Shown in pieces: positions 1 through 8,516 of a DNA stretch of 64,000 nucleotides. The position numbers and the translations under genes are program-made. The notes beneath the pieces were generated by a model. That model made no database searches. It was not told where the DNA came from and saw only the letters and a program-made list of their open reading frames with translations. The stretch is from positions 1 through 64,000 of the forward strand of contig CAXXGF010000003.1 in assembly GCA_963677445.2 (NCBI GenBank). The letters are read 5' to 3'. This DNA comes from G963677445 sp963677445. Its GTDB lineage: Bacteria; Bacteroidota; Ignavibacteria; Ignavibacteriales; Melioribacteraceae. Positions within the stretch are counted from its first letter, which is position 1; the number at the start of each line of letters is the position of its first letter.

Positions 1-2
1 AT

Positions 3-203
3 GAAAAGTATACAGAAACAGAGGATTTTATTGAAGAGAACAATTATAAACTACTAATGAAAATTCCCTTCAGTAAAAAAGCGGCCCAATTATATTCAAT
101 CGGATCACTGCTGATTGAGGACAGTGACTTCAGAATTATATTCGAAAATCTTTATTCCCTCCTGCTGGAAGAGGTTAAAAGGATAACGGTAGAGAATGTA
201 TAA
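3..203 (+). CDS. MinD-like P-loop ATPase, C-terminal end (partial)
   Basis: An open frame runs from the window edge to a TAA at 201-203 and encodes the last 66 residues of a protein whose start lies outside. The stretch KIPFSKKAAQLYSIGSLLIE is the usual C-terminal signature of MinD/Mrp-type deviant Walker ATPases (an Ile-Pro strand followed by a helix and a small-residue turn). The last codons overlap the next gene's ATG by 8 bases, so the two are translationally coupled. Its neighbour is a paralog of the same superfamily; tandem pairs like this usually handle Fe-S cluster or metal-cofactor cargo. The partner domain content (ferredoxin insert or not) cannot be seen. Confidence 0.8.
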   Translation, partial: EKYTETEDFIEENNYKLLMKIPFSKKAAQLYSIGSLLIEDSDFRIIFENLYSLLLEEVKRITVENV

Positions 204-1056
204 AAAAATTGTAGTCTTGAGCGGGAAAGGAGGAACAGGAAAAACAAGTATCACTTCGGCCCTTTCGGAAAAACTGGATAAAAAAATCCTCGTGGACTGT
301 GATGTTGACGCGGCCGACCTGAATATTTTGCTGAAGATTAAAAGCCAGGTGGAAAGAGGTTACTATGGATCCAAAAAGGCTTCAATCGATAAAGACTTGT
401 GCGGCGGGTGCGGGCTCTGTGAAGAATTATGCCGCTTTGACGCGATCCATAATTTCTCGGTTGATTTTTATTCATGTGAAGGTTGCGGATTGTGTTACCA
501 CGCGTGTCCTGATAACGCGATTAAGTTTGAAAGTGTTATTACCGGAAATCAGACAGAGGCGGTTACCGAAAAGGGAGAAAAATTTTATTTCGCTTCATTA
601 ATGCCGGGTGAGGGAAACTCGGGAAAACTTGTTACTGAGGTCAAAAAGGAGGCTGAAAAAAGTTATGATAATCAGCTTAGTGGTGATATCCTGATAGATG
701 GCCCGCCCGGGATAGGTTGTCCGGTAAACGCGAGTGTCGCAGGAACCGACTTTGCTGTCGTCGTAACTGAGCCCACATTATCCGGGAAACATGATCTGGA
801 AAGAATATTATTGCTGCTGGATAGTTTTAATATTTCGCATGGAGTAATTATTAACAAATATGATCTCAATGAAAACATTTCTGAAGATATTACGCGAATG
901 ATCAAGAGTAAAAAAACTCCTCTCCTTGGTAAAATGCCCTTTGATTATTCAGCAGTGGAAGCTCTTCAGCAAAAAGAAGTATTTTACATGTTTTCTCCCC
1001 GGCTTGAAGCTGAAATGGATAAAATTATTGAAAATTTACTCAAACTTATAAGGTAA
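196..1056 (+). CDS. MinD-superfamily ATPase with inserted 2x[4Fe-4S] ferredoxin domain
   Basis: A 286-residue P-loop ATPase. Residues 10-17 (GKGGTGKT) are the deviant Walker A motif with the signature lysine K11; the LVDCDVDAADL strand (32-42) and the ILIDGPPGIG strand (about 166-175) supply the switch and Walker B parts. Between them lie two CxxCxxCxxxC motifs (C69, C72, C75, C79 and C94, C97, C100, C104), which bind two [4Fe-4S] clusters. This architecture is that of the MinD-superfamily P-loop ATPases with an inserted ferredoxin domain, found beside NifX/NifB-type proteins in many anaerobes. Known family members are presumed Fe-S or cofactor assembly/electron transfer ATPases; the exact client is unknown. 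It overlaps the upstream paralog by 8 bases and is followed after 7 bases by a NifX-like gene. Confidence 0.9.
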   Translation: MYKKIVVLSGKGGTGKTSITSALSEKLDKKILVDCDVDAADLNILLKIKSQVERGYYGSKKASIDKDLCGGCGLCEELCRFDAIHNFSVDFYSCEGCGLCYHACPDNAIKFESVITGNQTEAVTEKGEKFYFASLMPGEGNSGKLVTEVKKEAEKSYDNQLSGDILIDGPPGIGCPVNASVAGTDFAVVVTEPTLSGKHDLERILLLLDSFNISHGVIINKYDLNENISEDITRMIKSKKTPLLGKMPFDYSAVEALQQKEVFYMFSPRLEAEMDKIIENLLKLIR

Positions 1057-1063
1057 GATAATT

Positions 1064-1390
1064 ATGAAAATTGCTGTTACATCCATGGGCGGATCGTTAG
1101 ATGCCCAGATGAGTGAACGATTTGGCAGGTGTCCCTGGTTTATTATTTTTGATTCTGAAACAGGAAAATTTGAAGCTGTTTCCAATCTTGGAGAGCAAAT
1201 GCAAAGCGGCGCGGGTCCTAAAGCAGCCGAACTGATCGCCTCGAAAAACAGTGAAGTTATTATTACCGGTAATCTTGGCGATAAAGCTGCCGGTATGATT
1301 CAAAAAGCAGGGATAAAAACCGTTGAGGGATATAGCGAAAAAATGACTGTCCGGGAAGCTCTGGAAAAATACCTGGCAAAAAAAATCTGA
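1064..1390 (+). CDS. NifX/NifB-C-like dinitrogenase cofactor biosynthesis domain protein
   Basis: A 108-residue single-domain protein of the Nitro_FeMo-Co (NifX/NafY/NifB C-terminal) family. The N-terminus MKIAVTSMGGSLDAQMSERF and the following GRCPWFIIFD are the typical first strand, loop and second strand; the later GNLGDKAAGMIQKAGIKTVEG is the common ribonuclease-H-like core end. Such proteins carry Fe-S or FeMo-co-like clusters, but stand-alone copies occur widely outside nitrogen fixers and most have no known client. No nif structural gene is visible here. The 7-base spacing after the ferredoxin ATPase indicates one operon and a joint cofactor-handling role; that role is inference. Confidence 0.85.
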   Translation: MKIAVTSMGGSLDAQMSERFGRCPWFIIFDSETGKFEAVSNLGEQMQSGAGPKAAELIASKNSEVIITGNLGDKAAGMIQKAGIKTVEGYSEKMTVREALEKYLAKKI

Positions 1391-1420
1391 TGGTTTTTCT
1401 GAATATTATGTGGATATAAA

Positions 1421-1840
1421 ATGGCTTACCTCTCTCCTTACCGGGTGGAAATGGAATTTCATATCGGCGCTTATGATATAGATATTGCCGGACACGTTAA
1501 CAATATTGTATATATTAAATGGCTTGAAGACCTGAGAACAAAACTCTACCGGCAATTTTTTGATCTGGATGAATTAATTAAAAATAATTTTTACCCGGTG
1601 GTTTTATCCACAGAAATTCGATATAAAAAAGAGATAACTTTTGGCGCTAAAGTTACCGGCAGTATTTTCCTGGAAAGATTCGACCGCACAGTATGGGTGC
1701 TTAAAGCAAAAATAATTGCAGATGGAAAATTATGCTCCGGCGCCGAACAAAAATGTATGGTTATCGACCTGAAAACAAAAGAAGTTCAGAAACCACCCCC
1801 CGATATATTTGTTCTGGAAGAGTTTGCCGGTGAATTATAA
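1421..1840 (+). CDS. Hotdog-fold acyl-CoA thioesterase (YbgC/4HBT type)
   Basis: A 139-residue 4-hydroxybenzoyl-CoA-thioesterase-like protein. The segment YDIDIAGHVNNIVYIKWLED holds the family hallmark D-x-x-GHVNN-x-x-Y, in which the Asp and following helix form the active site of YbgC/FadM-type enzymes; the rest shows the alternating strands of a single hotdog fold (IRYKKEITFGAKV, GKLCSGAEQKCMVID). Length matches the family (130-150). It lies 30 bases after the NifX-like gene and may be the last gene of the operon; the link to cofactor handling is not obvious. Substrate cannot be told from sequence. Confidence 0.85.
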   Translation: MAYLSPYRVEMEFHIGAYDIDIAGHVNNIVYIKWLEDLRTKLYRQFFDLDELIKNNFYPVVLSTEIRYKKEITFGAKVTGSIFLERFDRTVWVLKAKIIADGKLCSGAEQKCMVIDLKTKEVQKPPPDIFVLEEFAGEL

Positions 1841-1964
1841 AATAACGGGAAAATACCTATAACTGAGCCACTTATTTTTTTCCTTCTTTTCGGCATCCAT
1901 CGTCAAATTCCGCCGGGAATATTGCCCAGTCGAATAAGGTTTAATTTTGAATGGTTTCACCTTT

Positions 1965-2035
1965 GGTACTAAAGTTAAAAAAATAAAGAATGAGGTTTTT
2001 TGGGTGGGATTTTGTGTTTTGGTGATTTAGTGGCC
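1965..2035. repeat. Dispersed palindromic repeat, GCCACTAA/TTAGTGGC family (intact copy)
   Basis: Within the 434-base gene-free gap 1841-2275 an A/T-rich segment begins GGTACTAAAGTTAAAA and ends GGTGATTTAGTGGC. The same element recurs at 43828-43900, where its right arm is cut by a group II intron. The ends are roughly inverted (actaa...ttagt). The middle shares runs such as aagaat-aggttttt and tgggat. The remainder of the gap holds no convincing gene. Confidence 0.6.
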
Positions 2036-2275
2036 TTTTTTCCGCAAAGGCTATTTTAACTCATTATCCCTGGGTCATACTTGATTCAATTACCGACCCG
2101 GGCATACGGAAATTCAAACAAATTCCATATTTTTTTGCGGGGCCAAAAGCCTGCCTTAAAAATATTTGCTCTCCTTTATTGCAAATCATTTCATCTTTAT
2201 TATATTAAATATTGTTTTTGATTTACCTGATTAAAGCCTTTGCGATAAATCGCTACTATCACCGGAGAACAAAAT

Positions 2276-3811
2276 TTGCGGGAAAAGGAAGCAGCAAAAG
2301 GAAGAACCCCGTCACAAAAAACCGGCCTTATTCTGGGCCCTTTACTGTTCCTGCTTGTAATTATATTTCTTGATCTTGGTGAAAAAAATTCAGCGGCAGA
2401 GAACATGGCCGCGGTCGCTATTCTTATGGCGGTATGGTGGATTACCGACGCTATTCCCCTTTTTGCCACAGCCCTGATCCCTGTTATATTGTTCCCCCTC
2501 TTCAGAATTTTGAAAAGCAACCCGACAGCCTCAGTTTATTTCAACAGCACCATTTTTCTTTTCATCGGCGGATTCATGATCGCCCTTACCATGCAAAAAT
2601 GGAATCTGCATAAGAGAATCGCTCTTTTTATTATCAGGATAATAGGGGGCGGACCGGGCAGAATTGTTCTTGGATTTATGATCGCCTCCGCTTTTTTATC
2701 GATGTGGATATCAAATACAGCTACAGCTATCATGATGGTCCCGATAGGACTGGCAATCATTTATAAGATGGAGGAAAATTTTGATCGGAAAACCACAAAA
2801 AACTTTACAACATCTCTGATGCTTGGTATAGCATATGGATGTTCGATAGGAGGAATTGCCACACTGGTTGGAACTCCCCCCAATCTTTCTTTCGCCAGGA
2901 TTTTCCAGATCACTTTTCCCGACGCGGAGCCTGTTACTTTCGGTTCATGGTTTTTAATGGGCCTGCCGATATCGGTGATTATGCTTTTGCTGATCTGGGT
3001 GATGTTAACTTTCTTTTTTTTCCGTTCCTCTTCAGTTTTGAAAGTTGATAAATCGATAGTTCAAAAAGAATATAAAGCTTTGGGGCCAATCGGATTTGAA
3101 GAAAAAGTAGTGCTGGTTATATTTTCTTTAACCGCGATTTTATGGGTTTTTCGTAAAAAGCTTGTTTTGGGTTCACTCACTATTCCCGGATGGTCGCAAC
3201 TGCTCCCTTTTCCCGGTATGATCGATGACGCCACTGTCGCGCTTTTTATGACGTCAGTCCTCTTTCTGATCCCCTCAAAAAATAAAAACACAAAATATTC
3301 ATCCATAATGGGTCCCGATGTGATCAGAAATTTGCCCTGGAATATTGTGCTCCTTTTCGGCGGAGGTTTCGCCCTGGCAAAAGGTTTTCAGGTAACCGGA
3401 CTTTCCGAAATTATCGGGAATCAATTCAGCAGCTTTGCCTGCATTCCCCCTCTTCTGATGATTCTGGTATTGACTCTCGGAATATCATTTCTTACCGAAT
3501 TCACATCAAATACAGCGACCACCGAAATGATTTTGCCCATACTCGCCTCAGTAGCGGTAGCAATGAATACAAACCCTCTCTTCCTAATGATCCCGGCCGC
3601 GATATCCGCGTCATGCGCTTTTATGATGCCGGTGGCGACTCCTCCCAACGCTATAATTTTCGGCAGCGGAAGAATAAACATCTCCGATATGGCCAAAGCA
3701 GGAGTATTTATAAATATAATCGGAGCCATCATAATTTCTCTTATCTTTTATTTTATCGGTTCCGCCATATTTGGAATTGAACCGGGCATTCTTCCCGACT
3801 GGGCGGGGTGA
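2276..3811 (+). CDS. DASS/SLC13-family sodium:anion (di/tricarboxylate) symporter
   Basis: A 511-residue polytopic inner-membrane transporter. The two diagnostic SNT motifs of the DASS family are intact: S146-N147-T148 in ISNTATAIMMVP and S411-N412-T413 in TSNTATTEMILP, each followed downstream by a TPPN motif (GTPPNLSF and ATPPNAIIFG). In VcINDY these motifs build the Na+ and carboxylate sites, so a sodium-coupled dicarboxylate, citrate or sulfate carrier is expected. I use the TTG start at 2276 because GGAG sits 8 bases upstream and no ATG in the frame precedes the first membrane segment. It stands alone, with long flanking gaps. Substrate specificity cannot be decided from sequence. Confidence 0.9.
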   Translation: MREKEAAKGRTPSQKTGLILGPLLFLLVIIFLDLGEKNSAAENMAAVAILMAVWWITDAIPLFATALIPVILFPLFRILKSNPTASVYFNSTIFLFIGGFMIALTMQKWNLHKRIALFIIRIIGGGPGRIVLGFMIASAFLSMWISNTATAIMMVPIGLAIIYKMEENFDRKTTKNFTTSLMLGIAYGCSIGGIATLVGTPPNLSFARIFQITFPDAEPVTFGSWFLMGLPISVIMLLLIWVMLTFFFFRSSSVLKVDKSIVQKEYKALGPIGFEEKVVLVIFSLTAILWVFRKKLVLGSLTIPGWSQLLPFPGMIDDATVALFMTSVLFLIPSKNKNTKYSSIMGPDVIRNLPWNIVLLFGGGFALAKGFQVTGLSEIIGNQFSSFACIPPLLMILVLTLGISFLTEFTSNTATTEMILPILASVAVAMNTNPLFLMIPAAISASCAFMMPVATPPNAIIFGSGRINISDMAKAGVFINIIGAIIISLIFYFIGSAIFGIEPGILPDWAG

Positions 3812-4004
3812 AAATTAGGAATTAGGAATGACGAATTGGCTTTCCCAAAAATATTTTTTTTTGACCGAATCTGCTTTTAAGAAGCAGCATTATTGCATAA
3901 CGTCCCCCTGGAGTAGTAAAGAACAAAAAATTACAGCAATATCCATGTAAGGGATCAACAGAGCTAAGCTAAGAAAAAACAACAATCCGAATTGTTACTA
4001 AAAA

Positions 4005-4050
4005 TTTTGCCATTTTGCGCAGAATTTAACCTCCTACGAAGTAATCATAA
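4005..4050 (+). repeat. Dispersed repeat TTTTGCCATTTTGCG family, copy 1
   Basis: This lies in the gene-free gap 3812-4314. It starts TTTTGCCATTTTGCGC and continues with agaatttaacctcctacgaa and gtaatcata. Better copies at 32095, 32628 and 47869 contain the small hairpin ACTCC-TTAC-GGAGT at the equivalent place. It is followed by a T-rich run and cgagtacgagta, a motif of another dispersed family. Nothing else is recognisable in the gap. Confidence 0.6.
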
Positions 4051-4314
4051 TTTTTTTTCGAGTACGAGTATGATTCTTTTTTCGGATTCCATTTTTTCCG
4101 GATTTACCAGCTTAGGAATTTTCTTTGTATTTTTTGGCCCGGACTCTACATAGAATGATGTTCTTCACTTTTTATTTTGGGGATATTCACGGAAATATGA
4201 TGCTTAAATATTAAATCTGTTCAATCAGGATAGGGGAAGGTTATAATACTGCCACTTTCTCACTTTGGGCAAACCAATCCTCCCCGGAGTAATTATTTTT
4301 ACTATTTTTGTTAT

Positions 4315-4791
4315 ATGAAAAAAATTACAACGGGCAATTATAAAAAAGACAAATATTACCCCCCGGTCGTCAGGGCGTTTGCCAAAATACTTAACGAAAA
4401 GGATTATGTAGCCCCGGTTGAAGTTTTTATGACAATGGGTCATCTGAAAGAAAAGGAGTATATGCGCTGGAGAAACGGACAGGTCCCATGCCTTGAAAGG
4501 GTAATTGAAGTTAACCTCTCTAAAATAAACCGGATTCTGCGAATCATAAAAATGTATGCCCATGATCTGAATATGAAAAAAAGCATAACCATTTACCATA
4601 AATGGGGCAAAGGGAAAAAAACTGCGCTGCGATTTTCCATTTCCAGGGAAAATAATATAGAAGATTCTTATTCAGGACACTTTTTATGGAATCATTCACA
4701 GGAGAAAAAGATTATTTTTGTTTCAAAAATCCTTGAGGAAAATACCGGCAGTAATAATGGAGAGAACCAGAACCAACCATCTGAAAATTAG
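4315..4791 (+). CDS. Conserved protein of unknown function
   Basis: A 158-residue soluble basic protein. The block about 25-115 (EVFMTMGHLKEKEYMRWRNG, then VPCLERVIEVNLSKINRILR and HKWGKGKKTALRFS) is a pattern I recall from uncharacterised conserved proteins in many bacteria, often annotated only as hypothetical. No catalytic motif, signal peptide or membrane segment is visible. The C-terminal 20 residues are polar and low-complexity (Asn/Glu/Gln). A TATTTTTG box ends only 4 bases before the ATG, so the transcript might be nearly leaderless, but no matching upstream box was seen. The Arg/Lys-rich middle would fit nucleic-acid binding; that is only a guess. Confidence 0.7.
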   Translation: MKKITTGNYKKDKYYPPVVRAFAKILNEKDYVAPVEVFMTMGHLKEKEYMRWRNGQVPCLERVIEVNLSKINRILRIIKMYAHDLNMKKSITIYHKWGKGKKTALRFSISRENNIEDSYSGHFLWNHSQEKKIIFVSKILEENTGSNNGENQNQPSEN

Positions 4792-4864
4792 CAAAAAACT
4801 ATAGATAAAGGTCATATTTTTTTTGTAATATAAGATTTGGAATATTTTTGTATCGGAGGTAAAA

Positions 4865-5470
4865 ATGTTTAAATCTGCTATTAGATCACTCACCATCCTT
4901 TTAATCTCTCTCTTTATGCTTTCCGGTTGCTGGCTGCCTGAAAATTTTGAAGTTAATATAAAAGTTTTCAAAGATGGAAGCGCAAGTTTTTCTTATGATG
5001 GCACATTGGTATACGCCCTCGCCCTCAGCGCCGTAAAAGAAGGAACGCTAACCGATAAAGATGAAGCTCAATTTGCGAAAGAAGCTGAAAAATTTAAAAA
5101 AGAACCAGGCTTTAAAGATGTTGACTACCAGGGTGAAGGACGTTATAAAGTTTTAGTTGAGAATGATATTCAGCCGGGGAAAAAATATTATTTTCTATCG
5201 AAGGATATTGATATTTTCTCTATTATAACACAAAAGGATGGAACTCTTAAAATAAAAGCTGCGCAGTTTGAGAGCAGCGATATCGATGAACTGGAAGCTG
5301 TCGGAGCGGAAATCAATGGAATTCTTACCGTATATGTTGAACAAGGCGCTGATGTTATTGAACACAATGCTCCCGAAGGTCCCGATTCTGACGGAGATTT
5401 TGCTAAATACACCTGGGAGATAGAATCGTTTGAAGCCGAACCGGTAATCATTGTTAAACCAGAAAAATGA
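4865..5470 (+). CDS. Lipoprotein of unknown function
   Basis: A 201-residue protein with a clear type II signal peptide: MFKSAIRSLT, hydrophobic ILLISLFMLS and lipobox LSGC with lipidated C22. The mature part (SGCWLPENFEVNIKVFKDGS onward) starts with a beta-rich region resembling lipoproteins that carry a conserved WLPENFE/VNI entry motif; I know no function. Strongly predicted start: TCGGAGG lies 5 bases before the ATG. A possible promoter, TTTG-N17-TATTTTTG, ends 12 bases before the RBS. It stands apart from its neighbours and should be membrane-anchored facing the periplasm or surface. Confidence 0.8.
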   Translation: MFKSAIRSLTILLISLFMLSGCWLPENFEVNIKVFKDGSASFSYDGTLVYALALSAVKEGTLTDKDEAQFAKEAEKFKKEPGFKDVDYQGEGRYKVLVENDIQPGKKYYFLSKDIDIFSIITQKDGTLKIKAAQFESSDIDELEAVGAEINGILTVYVEQGADVIEHNAPEGPDSDGDFAKYTWEIESFEAEPVIIVKPEK

Positions 5471-5610
5471 TATTGCCTGAGCTTTGCAAAAACTCTTGTA
5501 TGTATTTTTCTATTTTCACGATTTTGTGATCTCTTTTTCCAGGACCTGAAGAATTGATCCCCTCTTTATTTGCAGGACCGGACAACCAAATAAATCAGTG
5601 GAGCTAAATA

Positions 5611-5931
5611 ATGTCAGTTAAACGTATATGGCACGGCTGGACAACAAAAGAGAATGCCGGTAAATATCAGCACATTCTTTTAACCGAAGTAATACCCGGC
5701 ATCGAGGCAAAACATATCCCCGGTTATGAGAAAATAGAAGTTCTCAGAACCGAACTGGAAAATGAAGTTGAATTTGTAACCATCATGACTTTCCAATCGC
5801 TTCAGAATGTTATCGATTTCCAGGGTGAAGATTATAAAAAATGTTACGTCCCCGACGCAGCCCGAAAAGTCCTGAAAAGATGGGACCCCGAATCAACGCA
5901 TTATGAGCTGGTGGAAACAAAGCTTTATTAA
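5611..5931 (+). CDS. ABM-like dimeric alpha/beta-barrel protein
   Basis: A 106-residue protein whose pattern (KYQHILLTEVIPGIEAKHIP, GYEKIEVLRTE, VEFVTIMTFQSLQNVIDFQG) matches the antibiotic-biosynthesis-monooxygenase-like ferredoxin fold: strand, helix, GY/PG turn, two long strands, helix. Family members are small dimers used as monooxygenases, heme-degrading or unknown-substrate enzymes; this subgroup has no assigned reaction. No catalytic residue can be named. GGAG lies 9 bases before the ATG. A second, shorter ABM-like protein is encoded at 41063-41359; the two are clearly different in sequence. Confidence 0.7.
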   Translation: MSVKRIWHGWTTKENAGKYQHILLTEVIPGIEAKHIPGYEKIEVLRTELENEVEFVTIMTFQSLQNVIDFQGEDYKKCYVPDAARKVLKRWDPESTHYELVETKLY

Positions 5932-5984
5932 GAAATACTGTTGATTGAAATAAATATCAGAACAAATACTCTAAAGAGAGAAAC

Positions 5985-6827
5985 ATGAAATTCCTGAACA
6001 AAAATTTCCTGATACCTTTTTCCATAACCCTGGGTTCATTTATCCTGTTTTTTTATTTGACCAGGGCATGGTCAGCGTTATTCCACGCGGCCGGGAATAC
6101 AGGCTCTTTTTTGCAATTCCTTTTATATAATTTCGGCTGGGTATTCTCAGTCGCCATTATATTTGCTTTTCAGTGGGGAGCATTTTTTGCTGTTCATAAG
6201 CTCAGACTTGAAAAGAAAACCGGCGAGCATAAATTTTCCATACCCCCAATTAAAATTATAAAATCTCTTTTGATTTTCTCAACACTCGCCGTTGCCGGCA
6301 TGTTTTATTTTAATCTGAATATTGTGCCTGAACTCAACTATCAATATACTATAAACAGCATTTATCCTAATGACGATTCAGGTGAAAGGAGAATGGAACC
6401 ATCTTTTAAAAACAGCAGGAATATGACCGGCGGAGAACTCCGCGAAGAAATCGATCAGATAAAAAATAAAGCCGCCAGTGATCCCCGCCCCGGTATGCTT
6501 CGTCATTATGAGAAAGAGATAAGAATATATCAATCACAATACTATAAATTACTAACACTTGCGTTGGGCTGCCTCGTAATGACATTATTAGGAACTGCCA
6601 CCGGAATGGCGCGGGGGGTCGGGAAACATATCTCAAATATTATTTTGGCAGTAATCACTATAACATATTATTTCTCTTTTTCGGTTCTTGAAAAAATGAT
6701 TGTTTTTGAAAAATTCCCAGCATATTTTCTATTTCTTCCATCAATAATAATTGCTGCTTTTGCTTTGGTTATCCTTTTAATTTTTAATAATAAACTCGTT
6801 TCTTTAGATATGGAGCTGGTAGAATAA
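5985..6827 (+). CDS. Polytopic membrane protein, weakly LptF/LptG-like
   Basis: A 280-residue inner-membrane protein with about six hydrophobic segments: three in residues 8-115, a polar periplasmic-type stretch of about 70 residues rich in Arg/Lys/Asn, then three more (YYKLLTLALGCLVMTLLGTA, NIILAVITITYYFSFSVLEK and FLFLPSIIIAAFALVILLIF). Six helices around an extracytoplasmic loop and the C-terminal pattern of small residues, TYYFSFSVLEK and a Pro-containing last helix remind me of the LptF/LptG permease fold, but the large beta-jellyroll domain of true LptF/G is missing. I therefore do not call it LptF/G. RBS AAGAGAG precedes the ATG. Monocistronic as far as visible. Confidence 0.6.
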   Translation: MKFLNKNFLIPFSITLGSFILFFYLTRAWSALFHAAGNTGSFLQFLLYNFGWVFSVAIIFAFQWGAFFAVHKLRLEKKTGEHKFSIPPIKIIKSLLIFSTLAVAGMFYFNLNIVPELNYQYTINSIYPNDDSGERRMEPSFKNSRNMTGGELREEIDQIKNKAASDPRPGMLRHYEKEIRIYQSQYYKLLTLALGCLVMTLLGTATGMARGVGKHISNIILAVITITYYFSFSVLEKMIVFEKFPAYFLFLPSIIIAAFALVILLIFNNKLVSLDMELVE

Positions 6828-7164
6828 TTTTGTTCCGTCAGGACGAAAAAAAGAAATCCCAAAACAAATAATCTTACTCGTTATTCATATTTTAGAGAAC
6901 GATTATCTTGTAAGCTTTCAAATTCATCATAAAACGAAAAAGTTTTTCTCCCAACTTTTTGTTATTAAACCGCCACCAGTTTTTAACCTGTCGGGTCACA
7001 GAAGGACATAATTAAATTGATTCCCTTTTTTTATGTTGCGAATTTCCGGTTCTCAGGTTATATTAAAAATGAAAGAGTAAAAAATTTACCTTAATAAAAA
7101 CAAAATACATTTTACATCCGTTAAAAAGGACAAAGGGAGCAAATTCGAATTTTCTGGAGGAAAG
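6828..7164. other. Gene-free gap
   Basis: An A/T-rich 337-base stretch. No frame with coding character, no strong hairpin and no copy of the recognised dispersed families was seen. The promoter of the secreted protein starting at 7165 should lie here; its ribosome site TGGAGGAAAG ends just before the ATG. Confidence 0.5.
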
Positions 7165-8490
7165 ATGAAAAAATTGGCACTTTTATTATTACTCACATTT
7201 TGCGGTAATGCTGACGCAAGCGTTTTTACAGAACTGAAGGGGGTGGAAGACAGTTTAGGAAATACCCACCTCTTCTATAGAGTCTACACTTTACTGCCCG
7301 GCGAATTCGGCGATGGGTCCGACAATTCAATATATCATTTCGACCTATCGACCAACTCCGATACAGCTTTTATTACAGATCACATTATGCCCCAAATAGT
7401 TCCCTCATGGGGCGGTGGGATATCTGTCGAGGATTATGAATTCAGGCCTGATGATACCGCGCAATACTATTATTGCGGATTAACCTGGGGAACAGATATC
7501 GGGGATGGTTATATCGGAAGTAATAATGTTAATTCATTTCCCTGGCTTTTCCTTTTTTATGGTCAATCAATAATAAATATTGAATTCTCGCGCCAAAATG
7601 ACAGCTTGTTATATGCGGCGCTTGATTTTGAAGGGTCTGGCAATTTGTTAATAAGTACAGATGGGGGAAGTGTCTGGGATAATAATATGAACACAAATCC
7701 ACATTCGTTAGTGGCGGTTTCCCCGTTTAATGATCAGACTTTATTCAGCAAACTTGATGATAAGTTTTTTAAATCAATTGATGGCGGACTGAATTATTCT
7801 CTTGTGGATGATTCAGTTATATGGGGCCGGGCACATATTCCCTCACTCTTTTTTGATAATGATTCGGTCCATATATATGCTATTCCGGGGCATCATCACC
7901 TCTTCCGGTCGGATGACACCGGCAATTCGTGGAAGTCTGTTTTTTCCGATTCTGCCGCGTCGCTCAAACTTTCTCTCGATTGTTCCGATGGCGCGATTTA
8001 TCTTGCCTATAATAATGAGATACTTGTAAGCCATGATTTGGGGGAATCATTTACTCTTCATACCTCACTCGACGCAAACATTACAGGCATATATAAAAAA
8101 CCAGGCTCGCAAATATTATTCGCGTCAACCGCAACCGATTTATTAAAGATCAGCGGCGCTTCCATTACGTCGATAAAACATTTAACTACTAACATTCCTG
8201 ATGAATCGGGACAGAATTCGCCCGGTAATTTCAGGCTTGAGCAGAATTATCCCAATCCCTTTAACGCGACAACAAAGATAGTGTACTCACTTCCGGAAGC
8301 GGGTGAAACGATGATTAAAATTTATAATCTTTTTGGTGAAACTGTCGAAATCCTTGTGAATAAATGGCTTCCCGCCGGAGAATATGAGAAAACATGGGAC
8401 GCGAAAAATCTTCCGAGCGGAATTTATATTTGTTGTTTTTCAATCAACAACAGAATAATTAATAACCATAAAATGATATTGCTCAAATAG
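7165..8490 (+). CDS. Secreted BNR-repeat protein with T9SS sorting domain
   Basis: A 441-residue exported protein. Signal peptide: MKKLALLLLLTFCGNADAS. The body contains several BNR/Asp-box turns (STDGGSVWDNN, SIDGGLNYS, SDDTGNSWKS, SHDLGESF), each one blade of a beta-propeller of the sortilin/sialidase type; without other catalytic residues this usually means a structural or binding propeller. The last 80 residues (from QNYPNPFNATTKIVYSLP to NHKMILLK) form the type A T9SS C-terminal sorting domain, so it is expected to cross the outer membrane by T9SS and stay attached to the surface or be released. TCTGGAGG ribosome site 5 bases before the ATG. Monocistronic; a NADAR remnant follows. Confidence 0.85.
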   Translation: MKKLALLLLLTFCGNADASVFTELKGVEDSLGNTHLFYRVYTLLPGEFGDGSDNSIYHFDLSTNSDTAFITDHIMPQIVPSWGGGISVEDYEFRPDDTAQYYYCGLTWGTDIGDGYIGSNNVNSFPWLFLFYGQSIINIEFSRQNDSLLYAALDFEGSGNLLISTDGGSVWDNNMNTNPHSLVAVSPFNDQTLFSKLDDKFFKSIDGGLNYSLVDDSVIWGRAHIPSLFFDNDSVHIYAIPGHHHLFRSDDTGNSWKSVFSDSAASLKLSLDCSDGAIYLAYNNEILVSHDLGESFTLHTSLDANITGIYKKPGSQILFASTATDLLKISGASITSIKHLTTNIPDESGQNSPGNFRLEQNYPNPFNATTKIVYSLPEAGETMIKIYNLFGETVEILVNKWLPAGEYEKTWDAKNLPSGIYICCFSINNRIINNHKMILLK

Positions 8491-8516
8491 TGTCAAATAA
8501 TTCCCGGAATCTTTCG

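Noticed and set aside
5985..6827. Assignment as LptF or LptG
   Set aside because: Six helices are suggestive, but the periplasmic beta-jellyroll domain is absent and length is about 80 residues too short.
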